Source: Kineococcus aurantiacus (GTDB lineage Bacteria; Actinomycetota; Actinomycetes; Actinomycetales; Kineococcaceae). Taken from it: a stretch of DNA of 64,000 nt. The stretch lies in NCBI RefSeq assembly GCF_013409345.1, contig NZ_JACCBB010000001.1, positions 2,976,001 through 3,040,000 of the forward strand, given 5' to 3'. Below are positions 53,866 to 63,192 of this stretch, piece by piece (the first letter of the stretch is position 1; every line of letters starts with the position of its first letter). The translations under genes and the position numbers were made by a program. The notes below the pieces were generated by a model, which saw nothing but the letters and a program-made list of their open reading frames with translations, searched no databases and was not told the origin of the DNA.

Positions 53866-55113
53866 ATGTCCTCACGCCCGGCGCGCCAGCGCCCCCGCCC
53901 GCCCGCCCGTCCCGGGGAGGCGCCGGCCCGCACCGGGACCGGCCGGGACGACGGCCGTCCCGGTGCCGGGGCGACCCTGGCGGAGCTGCCGGTGGTCGCG
54001 TGCAAGCTCTACCACGCCGACGGGCGTCAGCAGCCGGTCGCCGACCTGGAGGCCGCCCTGGCCACCGCCCGCGCCCGGGGCGGTTTCGTGTGGATCGGCC
54101 TGCACGGGACCAGCGCCCGCGACCTCGAACGGCTCGCGACCTCCTTCGCCCTGCCGCGCCTGGCCGTGGAGGACGCGATCAACGCCCACCAGCGCCCCAA
54201 GTTCGAGCACTACCCCGACCTGGTGTTCGCCGTCCTCAAACCCGTCCGCTACGTCGACCACGACGAGGTCGTCGACGTCAGCGAGGTCGCGGTCTTCCTC
54301 GGCGCCCACTTCCTCATCACCGTCCGCCACGGCGAGTCCTCGGTGGTCGCCGACGTCCGCGCTGAACTCGACCTGCCCGAACTCGGCGTCCCCGAACTCG
54401 TGCTGCCCGAACTCGCGCTGCCCGAACCCGAGTTGCCCGGACCCGACGGCCCGGACGACGAGGACGCCGACCCCGGCGCGCCGCCGCCCGCCGGGACGCG
54501 CTCCCCGTCCCCGTCGCCGGCCTCGGTGCTCTACCGGCTGCTGGACCACGTGGTGGACGGCTACGGCGACGCGGTGGAGGCCATCGCCGTCGACGTCGAG
54601 GACATCGAGGAGCAGGTCTTCAGCGGCGACCAGGAGGACCACGCCGAACGCATCTACAAGCTCAAGCGGGAGGTGCTGGAGTTCCGGCGCGCGGTCGTCC
54701 CCCTCGTGCCCCCGCTGCAGCGCCTGGTCGAGGAGGACGGGTCCGGGCCGGCCTGGCGGGTGGTGGCCGAGGAGAAGCGGCCCTACTACCGCGACGTCCT
54801 GGACCACCTGCTGCGCGCCGCGGACGCCATCGACGGCTACGACAAGCTGCTGACCGACGTCCTGCAGGCCCACCTCACCCAGGTCGGCGTGCAGCAGAAC
54901 CGGGCCAGCGCGCGCCAGAACGAGGACATGCGCAAGATCTCGGCGTGGGCCGCGATCGCCCTGGTCCCCACCGCGATCGCCGGCATCTACGGCATGAACT
55001 TCGACAACATGCCCGAGCTGTCCACCCGCTACGGCTACTTCGTCGTGCTGGCCGTCATCGTCACCGTCTGCACGGTGCTCTACGTCGTGTTCCGCGCCAG
55101 GAAGTGGTTGTGA
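53866..55113 (+). CDS. corA: CorA family magnesium/metal transporter with a Pro-Glu-Leu insert
   Basis: 415 residues. The C-terminal transmembrane pair has the selectivity signature Tyr-Gly-Met-Asn-Phe after TM1 (near 372-376), with Asn-Met-Pro-Glu-Leu in the loop. The cytosolic funnel fills residues 45-350. Near residues 165-215 an unusual insert of repeated Pro-Glu-Leu units (Leu-Pro-Glu-Leu, Val-Pro-Glu-Leu) followed by an acidic, Pro-rich stretch interrupts the funnel domain. The N-terminal 40 residues are Arg/Pro-rich and disordered. It is expected to form a pentamer importing Mg2+. Confidence 0.92.
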   Translation: MSSRPARQRPRPPARPGEAPARTGTGRDDGRPGAGATLAELPVVACKLYHADGRQQPVADLEAALATARARGGFVWIGLHGTSARDLERLATSFALPRLAVEDAINAHQRPKFEHYPDLVFAVLKPVRYVDHDEVVDVSEVAVFLGAHFLITVRHGESSVVADVRAELDLPELGVPELVLPELALPEPELPGPDGPDDEDADPGAPPPAGTRSPSPSPASVLYRLLDHVVDGYGDAVEAIAVDVEDIEEQVFSGDQEDHAERIYKLKREVLEFRRAVVPLVPPLQRLVEEDGSGPAWRVVAEEKRPYYRDVLDHLLRAADAIDGYDKLLTDVLQAHLTQVGVQQNRASARQNEDMRKISAWAAIALVPTAIAGIYGMNFDNMPELSTRYGYFVVLAVIVTVCTVLYVVFRARKWL

Positions 55114-55129
55114 CCGCCCGCCGGGCCGC

Positions 55130-57865
55130 TCAGTCCCCGGTGGTCGCGCGCGCCCGCGGCAGCGCCAGGTCGGCCGGGGCCGAGGGCCGGGCGAAGAGGA
55201 ACCCCTGCCCGCTGTCGCACGAGTCGGCGACGAGGCGGTGCAGCTGGTCGTTCTCCTCGATGCCCTCGGCCACCACCCCCAGGTCGAAGCTGTGGGCGGC
55301 GGAGATGACGAGGCGGACGAGGTCGGCGTGCCCCGCGCCGGGGGAGGCGACGAAGCTGCGGTCGATCTTCAGGACGTCCACCGGCAACCTCGGCAGCTGC
55401 CCGATGGAGGTGTAACCGGTCCCGAAGTCGTCGATGGCGATCCTCACCCCCAGCTCCCGCAGGGCGCGCAACTGGTCCAGGGCCGAGGGTTCGTCGACCA
55501 GCACGGTCTCGGTGATCTCCAGGGTCAGGCGGCCGGGTTCGACGCCGGAGGCGCTCAGGGCGTCGGTGACGTCGTCCAGCAGGTGACGGCTGGCCAGGTG
55601 GCGCCCCGAGATGTTCACGGCCATCCCCAGACCGGCGAACTCCTCGCCCTCGTCCCACTGCGTCAGCTGCTCCAGCGCGGCCGCGAGGGCCCAGCGGCCC
55701 AGGTCGCAGATCAGGTCGGAACGTTCCGCGGCGGGGATGAACGCGTCCGGCGGGACCAGGCCGTGCCCGGGACGGTCCCAGCGGACCAGGGCCTCGACGC
55801 TGGCGGTGCGCCCGGTGACCAGGTCCAGGACGGGCTGGTAGTGCAGGACGAGCTCACCCTCCAGCAGCGCACGGCGCAGGGCCTCCTCCGTCGTGGCCTG
55901 CACGGCCAGCTCGTGGCGCAGCTCCTCGTCGAAGACCTCCACCACACCGCGCCCGGCGGCCTTGGCGCGGTAGGCCGCGGCGTCGGCGTCCTGCAGGAGG
56001 CGCTCGGCGGTGCTCCCGGCGCCGTCGGGGCCGGTGGTGCTGACGGCGACGCCGACGCTGGCCCCCACGCGCGCGACCCGGTCCCCGACCCGCACCGGGG
56101 CCGAGACCGCGGTGATGAGGCGCCGGCCCAGCTCCACGAGCTGGTGGTGGTCCTCGGCCGGTTCGACCAGGACCACGAACTCGTCGCCGCCCAGGCGGCA
56201 CACCGAGTCGCCGCCGCGGACGGTCTCCTCCATGCGCGCGCTGACCACCCGCAGCACCTCGTCGCCGGCGGCGTGGCCGAGGGTGTCGTTGACCTGCTTG
56301 AAGTGGTCGAGGTCGACGAACAGCAGACCCACGGGCTGCTCGCTGCGGCGGGCGCGGTGCACGGCCCGCTCGATGAGGACGCTCGCCTCGGCCCGGTTGG
56401 GGAGTTCGGTCAGGGCGTCGTGGGAGGCCTGGTGGGCGAGGCTGACCTGCAGGCGCTCGCGTTCGTGGATGGCGCTGATCATCTGGGTGATCGAGGCGTG
56501 CACGACCGCGCCGAGGGAACCGGCCAGGGGTTCCTGGACCACCTCGGCGTCGAGGTCGCCGTCGGCGACGGCCTGGGCCTGGGCCTGGACCCGCCGCAGG
56601 CTGGACACGGTGGCGGCCAGGCCCTGCGCCACCGTGCGCACCTCGCGGGGACCGCTGCCGACCTCGTCGAGCAGGTCGTCCTGCAGCTCGCCGTCGCGCA
56701 CCGCCGCGGCCTGCTGGGCCAGGCGCTGCAGCGGGCGGGCGATGAAGCGGTGCACCCGGGCCATGACGACGGCCGTGACCACCACCAGGACCAGGGCGAT
56801 CACCAGCAGGACGCGCAGTTCCGCCGCCGCGCGCTGGGCCGGGAGGTCGGTGGCCGCCACCGCCCGCGCGCCGATGGTGTCCACCGCCGCCCGCAGGGCG
56901 GTGTCCCGGCTGGTGCCGGCGGTGGTGAGGGCCAGGAACTGGGGCAACGACAGGGTCGCCGCGGACGGGTCCGTGGCGGCGGTGTCGAGGAGGGCGTCGA
57001 CCCGCACCGCGGCCTCGCCGCCGGTGGCGGCGCGCCACGTCCGCACCGTCGAGGCGCTGGCGTGGGCGGTGAGGTCGGCGTCGGCGGCGCGGTACCCGCC
57101 CCAGGCCCGCAGGAAGGACGAGCGCGCCCGGGCCCGCTCGTCCGCCGGCACCGACAACGACCCGAGGAACAGCGGGACCTCGAGACTGGCGTGGGTGGCG
57201 GCCGCCTGGGCGCGGTCGAGGTCGTGCACCGCGCGGGCCCCGGGCCCGTCCAGGGACTCGTCGCGCGCGGCGTCGAGGTGGGCCTCGACCTGCCCCGCGA
57301 GGTCGGCGACGAGGTCGCCGTAGCGGTCGAAGACCGCGCTGACGTCGTCACCGCCGGCCGCGGCGGTGGCGCGCAGCCGCGCGACCCGGGTGGCGGCCGC
57401 GGCGGCCTCGGCCTCGGCCGCGCTGCCGGCGCTGGCGTCCACGGCGGCGTCGGTGGCGGCCTGCACGGTGCGCAGCTGCTGGGCGACGGCGGGACCGGCC
57501 AGGGCGGCGATGCCGGTGAGGTCGGCGGCGTCCAGACCGGACGCGGCGGCGGTGGCCGGGTCGGCGAGCACGGCCTGGCTCAGCACCGGGACGACCTCCT
57601 GGGCGATGCTGCCGCGCACGGTGTCCAGCAGGGCCGCGGCGCGCACCTGCGTCGCGGCGGCGTCGGCGGCGTGGGAGATCTCCCGGCTGGCGCCCACCGC
57701 CAGCGCGACGGCGCCGGTCAGCCCCACCACGGGCACCAGGACCAGGGCCAGCAGGCTGCGCTGCAGGGACGGGGCCCGCCGGGTGCGGCGGGCCCGCCCG
57801 GTCGCCCGGTCGCCCGGGGTCGGTCGGGGAGGCCGGCCGGGGTGGGCGGGGCGCGTGGGCTGCAC
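55130..57865 (-). CDS. Membrane GGDEF-EAL protein with periplasmic sensor and HAMP domain
   Basis: 911 residues. TM1 is near 33-58 and a large helical outside domain (nitrate/nitrite-sensor-like) spans about 60-350. TM2 is near 352-372, followed by HAMP. GGDEF runs about 475-635 with active site Gly-Gly-Asp-Glu-Phe and an RxxD I-site (Arg-Gly-Gly-Asp) upstream. EAL runs about 650-900 with Val-Glu-Ala-Leu-Val-Arg-Trp and Asp-Asp-Phe-Gly-Thr-Gly-Tyr. Both active-site motifs look intact, so it could make or degrade c-di-GMP depending on an outside signal. The GTG start lacks a clear ribosome site. Confidence 0.9.
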   Translation of the reverse strand: MQPTRPAHPGRPPRPTPGDRATGRARRTRRAPSLQRSLLALVLVPVVGLTGAVALAVGASREISHAADAAATQVRAAALLDTVRGSIAQEVVPVLSQAVLADPATAAASGLDAADLTGIAALAGPAVAQQLRTVQAATDAAVDASAGSAAEAEAAAAATRVARLRATAAAGGDDVSAVFDRYGDLVADLAGQVEAHLDAARDESLDGPGARAVHDLDRAQAAATHASLEVPLFLGSLSVPADERARARSSFLRAWGGYRAADADLTAHASASTVRTWRAATGGEAAVRVDALLDTAATDPSAATLSLPQFLALTTAGTSRDTALRAAVDTIGARAVAATDLPAQRAAAELRVLLVIALVLVVVTAVVMARVHRFIARPLQRLAQQAAAVRDGELQDDLLDEVGSGPREVRTVAQGLAATVSSLRRVQAQAQAVADGDLDAEVVQEPLAGSLGAVVHASITQMISAIHERERLQVSLAHQASHDALTELPNRAEASVLIERAVHRARRSEQPVGLLFVDLDHFKQVNDTLGHAAGDEVLRVVSARMEETVRGGDSVCRLGGDEFVVLVEPAEDHHQLVELGRRLITAVSAPVRVGDRVARVGASVGVAVSTTGPDGAGSTAERLLQDADAAAYRAKAAGRGVVEVFDEELRHELAVQATTEEALRRALLEGELVLHYQPVLDLVTGRTASVEALVRWDRPGHGLVPPDAFIPAAERSDLICDLGRWALAAALEQLTQWDEGEEFAGLGMAVNISGRHLASRHLLDDVTDALSASGVEPGRLTLEITETVLVDEPSALDQLRALRELGVRIAIDDFGTGYTSIGQLPRLPVDVLKIDRSFVASPGAGHADLVRLVISAAHSFDLGVVAEGIEENDQLHRLVADSCDSGQGFLFARPSAPADLALPRARATTGD

Positions 57866-57951
57866 GGTCGGGCATCGGCAGGACGAGCGCGCCGCTGGAG
57901 GGACGGGGGCGGTCGTTCACCCGGACGGCGCGGGACGGCCGCCGCGGCGGC

Positions 57952-59001
57952 TCAGGGGATGCGCCCGACCCACTCCGGCGTGGCGAACTTCGTGCGGACC
58001 AGCTCGTCCGCCGCGGACAGTTCCGCCTGCGTCAGCTCCGAGGCGGTCAGCCCGTACTGCCGCCGGAACGTCGCGACCATCGAGTCGATGACCTCCTCGC
58101 GCGGCAGGCCCGTCTGCCGCCGCAACGGGTCGACCCGCTTGGCGGCGCTCGCCAGCCCCTTGCCGGACAGCTTCTCGCGGCCGATGCGCAGCACCTGCAG
58201 CATCTTGGCGGCGTCGATGTCGTACGACATCGTCACGTGGTGCAGGACCGTGCCGTCGGCCAGCCGCTTCTGCGCCGCGCCCGCGATCTTCCCCTGGTCG
58301 GTGGCGATGTCGTTGATGGGCTGGTACCACGCCTTGATCCCCAGGTCCCCCAGCGCGACGAGCACCCAGTCGTCGAGGAAGGCGTAGGACTCGGTGAAGC
58401 TGAGGCCCTCCACGAGGGAACCGGGCGCGTACACCGAGTAGGTGATGGTGTTGCCGGGTTCGACGAACATCGCCCCGCCGCCGGAGACCCGGCGCACGAC
58501 CTGCACGCCGAGGCGGTCGGCGGCCGCGCCGTCGACCTCGTTGGCCAGCGACTGGAAACTGCCCAGCACGACCGCCGGGCTCGCCCACTCCCACACCCGC
58601 AACGTCGGCCCGCGCCGGCCCCGGGAGACCTCCCGGGTCAGGACCTCGTCCAGGGCCATGTGCGTCATCGGGTCCTGGGGGCCGGCGTGGACGAACTGCC
58701 AGTCGTGGTCCAGCCAGCCCGTCGCCCCGCCGACCGCGCGGCGCACCGTCGTGGCGACGGCCTCGGGGGTGAAACCGAGCAGCACCGCGTCGCGGGGCAG
58801 GGCCGAGCGCACCCGGCCGGCGAGGTCGGCCGCGTCGGTGTCCGCGGGCAGACCCGTCAGCGCGGCGTCGATCGCGTCGAGGGCGTCGTCGGGTTCGAGG
58901 AAGAAGTCGCCGGACAGGCGGACGCCGGACAGCCGGCCGTCGAGGACGTCGAGGTCGACGGCCACGAGCTTGCCGCCGGGGACCTTGTACTCACCGTGCA
59001 C
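57952..59001 (-). CDS. Lipoate-protein ligase A family, accessory domain at the N-terminus
   Basis: 349 residues. Residues 1-90 look like the lipoate-ligase accessory domain (Tyr-Lys-Val-Pro-Gly-Gly-Lys-Leu-Val), normally C-terminal. The catalytic domain from about 92 has Arg-Arg-Val-Ser-Gly-Gly-Gly-Ala-Met-Phe near 168-177, then Asn-Thr-Ile-Thr-Tyr-Ser and Gly-Ala-Ala-Gln-Lys-Arg with the adenylate-binding Lys. It would attach lipoate (or octanoate) to H protein or dehydrogenase E2. The GTG start overlaps the GGDEF gene stop by 11 bases. Confidence 0.86.
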   Translation of the reverse strand: MHGEYKVPGGKLVAVDLDVLDGRLSGVRLSGDFFLEPDDALDAIDAALTGLPADTDAADLAGRVRSALPRDAVLLGFTPEAVATTVRRAVGGATGWLDHDWQFVHAGPQDPMTHMALDEVLTREVSRGRRGPTLRVWEWASPAVVLGSFQSLANEVDGAAADRLGVQVVRRVSGGGAMFVEPGNTITYSVYAPGSLVEGLSFTESYAFLDDWVLVALGDLGIKAWYQPINDIATDQGKIAGAAQKRLADGTVLHHVTMSYDIDAAKMLQVLRIGREKLSGKGLASAAKRVDPLRRQTGLPREEVIDSMVATFRRQYGLTASELTQAELSAADELVRTKFATPEWVGRIP

Positions 59002-60478
59002 CAGCGCAGGCTACTTCGCCGGTCCCGTCGGGGTCGCCGCGCTTGTCCCGGTACATCCGGCGGTCGGCCACGGCCAGCAGGTCCTGCAGGTCCCCGTCCC
59101 ACCCGGCGGCGTCGAACTCCACCGCCCCCACGGACGTGGACACCGCGCACCGGGTGCCGCCGGGCAGTTCCACGTCCTGCGAGACGGCCTCCACCAGCCG
59201 CGCCGGGACGTCGGCGAGCTCGTCGTGCAGCAGCACGACGAACTCGTCCCCGCCGAGCCGGGCCACCGCGCCGCGGTCCCCGACGACGTCGGCCACCCGC
59301 TGCACCACCACGCGCAGCACCACGTCGCCGGCGGCGTGGCCGTGCACGTCGTTGACGGCCTTGAACCCGTCGAGGTCCAGCACCAGCAGGGCCCACGTGC
59401 GCGGGGGCCCCGCGGCGCGCGGTGCCGGGCGCAGGGCCGCCTGCCGGGTCAGCCCGCGCCGCGACCAGGCCCCCGTCAGCTCGTCGCGCACCGCCGCCGC
59501 CGCGGCCGCCTCGTCCGTCTCGGCCCGGGCCAGCTGGCCCAGGGCGTCCAGCAGCGCCAGCCCCAGGGCGACGGCCACCAGACCCAGGTGCACGGCCGGG
59601 AGGGCGTCCTCGGTGCCGAGCCGGTGCACCGAGACCACCAGGACCCCCACGGGCAGGACGAGCCGGGTCAGGACGCGCACCACCAGTCGCGACGCGGGAC
59701 GCTCGGGGGGCACCGGCGGCAGCGCCGCGCCGCGCACGTCGGCGCGCCGCGTCGACAACTGCACCACGACGCACGCGGTGACCCCGGCCAGCGAGCACGT
59801 GTAGGAGGTCCCGGCGGCGACGGCGGAGTCCTCCAGCAGCGCCACGAGCATCGCCCCGTCCCCGCCGCACAGGGCCAGGACCGCCAGCGCCGTCGCCCGC
59901 GACGGCCGCGTCGCCCCGAGGCGCAGCGCCACGGCCACGGCGGCCGCGGCGAGGAGGACGTCGAAGGTCAGGAACAGCGAGTACGGGCGGCTGTCGGCGA
60001 TGAACCCGCCGATGGGGGTGCCCAGCACCACGAGCGCGGCCGCGCTCGCCGTCACCTGCACGGCGGCGAGCGTGCGGCTCAGGGGGGCCGGGCCGAGGCG
60101 GCGGTCCGGGTGCCCGGCGGCGGCCAGGGCCAGGGCCAGCGCCCCGACGGGGTACCGCAGCAGGAACAGCGCCACCGACGCGGCGGGCTCGTACTGCCCG
60201 TGGGCGTAGGCCACCGCGGGGGAGCCGGACGTCAGGAGCCACACGGAGTCGGCCAGCGCCGTCGCGGTGGCCCAGGCGGCGAGCAGGCCGATGGTCCGGC
60301 GGGGGCCGCCGGCGGGGGCCAGGGCCGCGGTCGTCGTCAGGATCGCCGAGGCCGCGACCTCCACGAGGACGGCCGCGCCGTCGGTGGGCCCGGCGACGGT
60401 GGTCACCGCCAGGCACCACAGCGCGGCCAGCGCGCCGACCGACGCGACGAGCACACGGTCCCCGCCCGCGCGGCGCAT
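58991..60478 (-). CDS. Multi-pass membrane diguanylate cyclase
   Basis: 495 residues. Residues 1-320 hold about nine hydrophobic helices forming a membrane sensor with no named family evident. The GGDEF domain from about 325 (Asp-Glu-Leu-Thr-Gly-Ala-Trp-Ser) has the intact Arg-Leu-Gly-Gly-Asp-Glu-Phe. No RxxD precedes it, so product inhibition through an I-site is unlikely. GGGAGGG precedes the ATG at 60478. It overlaps the lipoate-ligase gene by 11 bases, which suggests one transcript. Confidence 0.87.
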   Translation of the reverse strand: MRRAGGDRVLVASVGALAALWCLAVTTVAGPTDGAAVLVEVAASAILTTTAALAPAGGPRRTIGLLAAWATATALADSVWLLTSGSPAVAYAHGQYEPAASVALFLLRYPVGALALALAAAGHPDRRLGPAPLSRTLAAVQVTASAAALVVLGTPIGGFIADSRPYSLFLTFDVLLAAAAVAVALRLGATRPSRATALAVLALCGGDGAMLVALLEDSAVAAGTSYTCSLAGVTACVVVQLSTRRADVRGAALPPVPPERPASRLVVRVLTRLVLPVGVLVVSVHRLGTEDALPAVHLGLVAVALGLALLDALGQLARAETDEAAAAAAVRDELTGAWSRRGLTRQAALRPAPRAAGPPRTWALLVLDLDGFKAVNDVHGHAAGDVVLRVVVQRVADVVGDRGAVARLGGDEFVVLLHDELADVPARLVEAVSQDVELPGGTRCAVSTSVGAVEFDAAGWDGDLQDLLAVADRRMYRDKRGDPDGTGEVACAGAR

Positions 60479-60581
60479 CGACCCTCCCGGTCCCCGTGGT
60501 GGAGGACCGTCCCCCTCGCCCGACCAGGCTCGCACGGCGGCCCGCTCGCGGGGGCGGGTTCGGGGGAACCGGGGAGACCTC

Positions 60582-62537
60582 TCAGCCGACCAGGCTGGAC
60601 CCCAGCCAGGCGCGGGGGGTGCCGAACCCGTCGAGCAGTTCGGCGGTGCGCGGGCGCAGCTCGCGGCACAGGGCGTTGACGGCGGCGGTGATGGCCTTGG
60701 CCCGCAGCGTCGTCATGCGCCGGTGCTCCAGGAACCAGCCCTTCTCGGCCTCCAGCACCGACAGGGCGTGCAGGTCGCACACCTTCGACAGCAGCGCCGC
60801 GACCGCGGGGTCGGGGCAGCGGGCGATGGCCGCGGCGAAGGCCTCCAGGACGATCCGGTCGGTATGGGCGCGGCCGGCCAGCAGCAGGTGGTCCTGCAGG
60901 TCGTCGATGGCGGCGAAGCGCTCCTCCGGCGGACGCTGGCGGGCCCTGCGCATCCGCTTGGCCAGGGACTCGGTGACGTGCCGCTCGCGGTCGGCGAGCA
61001 TCCGCAGCTGCCAGGCCCGGTCGTGCAGGTCGTCGGGGACGCGGCCGGCCTCCACGACGTCGGCGACCAGCGAGCGGGCGGGGCTGCGGCCGGCGAACGT
61101 GGCGACGAAGTCGCGCGTGGCCAGCCGGGCCATGCCGAGGGTGTCCAGGTCGGAGAACTGCTGTGCGTAGCTGGTCAGCAGCCCCTTGGCGACCAGTTGC
61201 AGCAGGACGGTGTTGTCGCCCTCGAACGTCGTGAAGACGTCGGTGTCGGCCTTGAGCTGCGGCAGCCGGGAGTCGGCGAGGAACCCGTTGCCGCCGCAGG
61301 CTTCGCGGCAGGTCTGGATGGTGCGCGTCGCGTGCCAGGTGGAGGCGACCTTCAGGGCCGCGGCGTGGGCCTCGAACGCGCGCTGCCGGGTCGGTTCGGG
61401 GTCGTCGCCGGCGAGCTGCACGCGCAGCAGGTCGTCCATCTCGCCCATGAGGTCGTCCTGGGCGAAGCTCAGCGCGTACGTCGCGGCGAGCGGGACGAGC
61501 AGGCGGCGCTGGTGGGCCAGGTAGTCCAGCAGCACGACCTCCCCGTCGCCGTCGGGGCGCTTGAACTGGGTGCGGCGCTGGGCGTAGCGCAGGGCGATCT
61601 CCAGGGCGACCTTCGTCTGGGACAGGGCGCCGCCGGAGACGCTGACGCGGCCCTTGACGAGGGCGCCGAGCATCGTGAAGAACCGGGAGTTCGCGCTGGC
61701 GATGGGGGAGGAGTACGTGCCGTCCTCGGCGACGTCGGCGTACCGGTTGAGCAGGGCGGTGCGCGGGACCCGGACGTGGTCGAAACCCAGGCGGCCGTTG
61801 TCGAGGCCGTTGAGCCCCATCTTCCGGCCGTCGTCGCCGCGCCACACGCCGGGCGCGTCGACGCCGTCCACGCGCAGGGGGACGACGAAGGCGTGCACGC
61901 CGTGCGACTGCCCGCCGGTGCGGAGCTGGGCGAAGACCACGGCGACGTCGGCGTCCTCGGCCGCGCCGCCGATGTAGTCCTTGCGGCAGGACGGGTCGGG
62001 GGTGTTGACGACGAACTCCTGCGTCGCCGGGTCGTACGTGGCGGTCGTGCCGATGGACGACACGTCCGAGCCGTGGCCGGTCTCGGTCATGCCGAAGCAG
62101 CCGACGAGGTCGAGGCGCAGCAGCGGGCCGAGCAGTTCGGCGTGGTGGCGCTCGGTGCCCAGGGCCTGCACGGCCCCGCCGAACAACCCCCACTGGACGC
62201 CGGACTTGATCATCAGCGAGGCGTCGCCGAACCCCAGCATCTCGAACTGCGCGACCTGGCCGCCGGGGGAGTCGCCGCCGCCCCAGCGGGAGGCGAAACC
62301 GCGCTCGTGCCCGCCCCACCGCGCGAGCTCGCGCAACCGGGCGCGCGTGAGGTCGCGGTGCTCGCGCGTGCCGAGGTGGTCGGTCGGGCCGAAGAGGTCC
62401 GCGGGAGCCTGGGCGCGGAACTGCTCCTTGAGGTCGGCGAAGCGGCCGTCGAGGAAGCGGCGCAGGACGTCGGTGTCCAGCGGGGTCGCGGTGGTCGCGT
62501 CGGCGGCGCTCTCGGCGGGGAGTTCGACGGTGGTCAC
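60582..62537 (-). CDS. Acyl-CoA dehydrogenase/oxidase family flavoprotein
   Basis: 651 residues, the length of acyl-CoA oxidases rather than the usual 380-residue dehydrogenases. FAD-binding middle domain: Cys-Phe-Gly-Met-Thr-Glu-Thr-Gly-His-Gly-Ser-Asp near 148-159. The catalytic Glu is likely in Thr-Thr-Phe-Glu-Gly-Asp-Asn-Thr-Val near 437-445, and Cys-Gly-Gly-Asn-Gly-Phe precedes it. It should desaturate fatty acyl-CoA in beta-oxidation. The GTG start overlaps the TetR stop (GTGA), so the regulator gene comes first in the operon. A thiolase gene is divergent. Confidence 0.9.
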   Translation of the reverse strand: MTTVELPAESAADATTATPLDTDVLRRFLDGRFADLKEQFRAQAPADLFGPTDHLGTREHRDLTRARLRELARWGGHERGFASRWGGGDSPGGQVAQFEMLGFGDASLMIKSGVQWGLFGGAVQALGTERHHAELLGPLLRLDLVGCFGMTETGHGSDVSSIGTTATYDPATQEFVVNTPDPSCRKDYIGGAAEDADVAVVFAQLRTGGQSHGVHAFVVPLRVDGVDAPGVWRGDDGRKMGLNGLDNGRLGFDHVRVPRTALLNRYADVAEDGTYSSPIASANSRFFTMLGALVKGRVSVSGGALSQTKVALEIALRYAQRRTQFKRPDGDGEVVLLDYLAHQRRLLVPLAATYALSFAQDDLMGEMDDLLRVQLAGDDPEPTRQRAFEAHAAALKVASTWHATRTIQTCREACGGNGFLADSRLPQLKADTDVFTTFEGDNTVLLQLVAKGLLTSYAQQFSDLDTLGMARLATRDFVATFAGRSPARSLVADVVEAGRVPDDLHDRAWQLRMLADRERHVTESLAKRMRRARQRPPEERFAAIDDLQDHLLLAGRAHTDRIVLEAFAAAIARCPDPAVAALLSKVCDLHALSVLEAEKGWFLEHRRMTTLRAKAITAAVNALCRELRPRTAELLDGFGTPRAWLGSSLVG

Positions 62538-63184
62538 GGGGCCTCCTGGGGGGTGAGGACGGCCGACAGGCCGCCCCAGGCGAGTTGGGTGAGGTCGGAG
62601 ACGAGCGTGTCGGCCGGGACTCGTTCGGGACTGGAGATCCAGCGGTCGGCGGCGGTGCGGATCATCGCGATGAGGCCGTGCGCCACGGCGTCGGCCGAGG
62701 AGTCGCGCGCGCCGCCGACGCGCAGGTGCGCGGTGATGGTGCGGGCGGTCTCGTCGGCGACGGTGGCCGACAGGCGCTGCACGGGGTCGGCGGTCAGCGG
62801 CCGTTCGAGGAAGGGGTGCTGGACGACGAACCGGTAGACCTCCGGGTCGGCCTCCACGAGGTGGACGTACGCGTCGATGATCGCGGCGAGCGCGTCGCGG
62901 GGGTCCCCGGCGCGGCGGGAGGCCTCGCCGAGCTCGCGCAGGATCCGGGAGTTCACCCGTTCGGCGACGGCGAGGTAGAGGTCCTCCTTGTCGGTGAAGT
63001 GCCGGTACAGGACGGTCTTGCTGGTGCCGGCGGCGGCGGCGACCTCGTCCATGCCGACCCCGGCGCCCTTGGCCGTGATGGCCCGCAGGGCGGCCGTCAC
63101 GAGTTCGGCGCGGCGGCGGCGGCGGTGCTCGGCCCAGCGCGTGGTCCGGCCGTCGGCGACGGGCTGGTCCTCGATGACGTCCAC
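62534..63184 (-). CDS. TetR family regulator of fatty-acid genes
   Basis: 216 residues; helix-turn-helix at about 25-75 with Gly-Thr-Ser-Lys-Thr-Val-Leu-Tyr-Arg-His-Phe-Thr-Asp-Lys-Glu-Asp. Members of this group next to acyl-CoA enzymes sense acyl-CoA. The GTG at 63184 lies exactly six bases after a TATCTT box (63191-63196 on the minus strand), a leaderless arrangement. It heads an operon with the acyl-CoA oxidase gene and faces the thiolase gene across two inverted repeats. Confidence 0.87.
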   Translation of the reverse strand: MDVIEDQPVADGRTTRWAEHRRRRRAELVTAALRAITAKGAGVGMDEVAAAAGTSKTVLYRHFTDKEDLYLAVAERVNSRILRELGEASRRAGDPRDALAAIIDAYVHLVEADPEVYRFVVQHPFLERPLTADPVQRLSATVADETARTITAHLRVGGARDSSADAVAHGLIAMIRTAADRWISSPERVPADTLVSDLTQLAWGGLSAVLTPQEAP

Positions 63185-63192
63185 CTGCCGAA

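Noticed and set aside
55238-58387. A 1049-codon plus-strand open frame opposite the GGDEF-EAL and lipoate-ligase genes
   Set aside because: It is a mirror frame of two well-supported genes, rich in Gly/Val/Asp/His/Gln, with no motif and no ribosome site.
60267-62837. 856-codon plus-strand frame opposite the acyl-CoA oxidase gene
   Set aside because: Mirror frame; the minus strand has FAD-site and active-site motifs.
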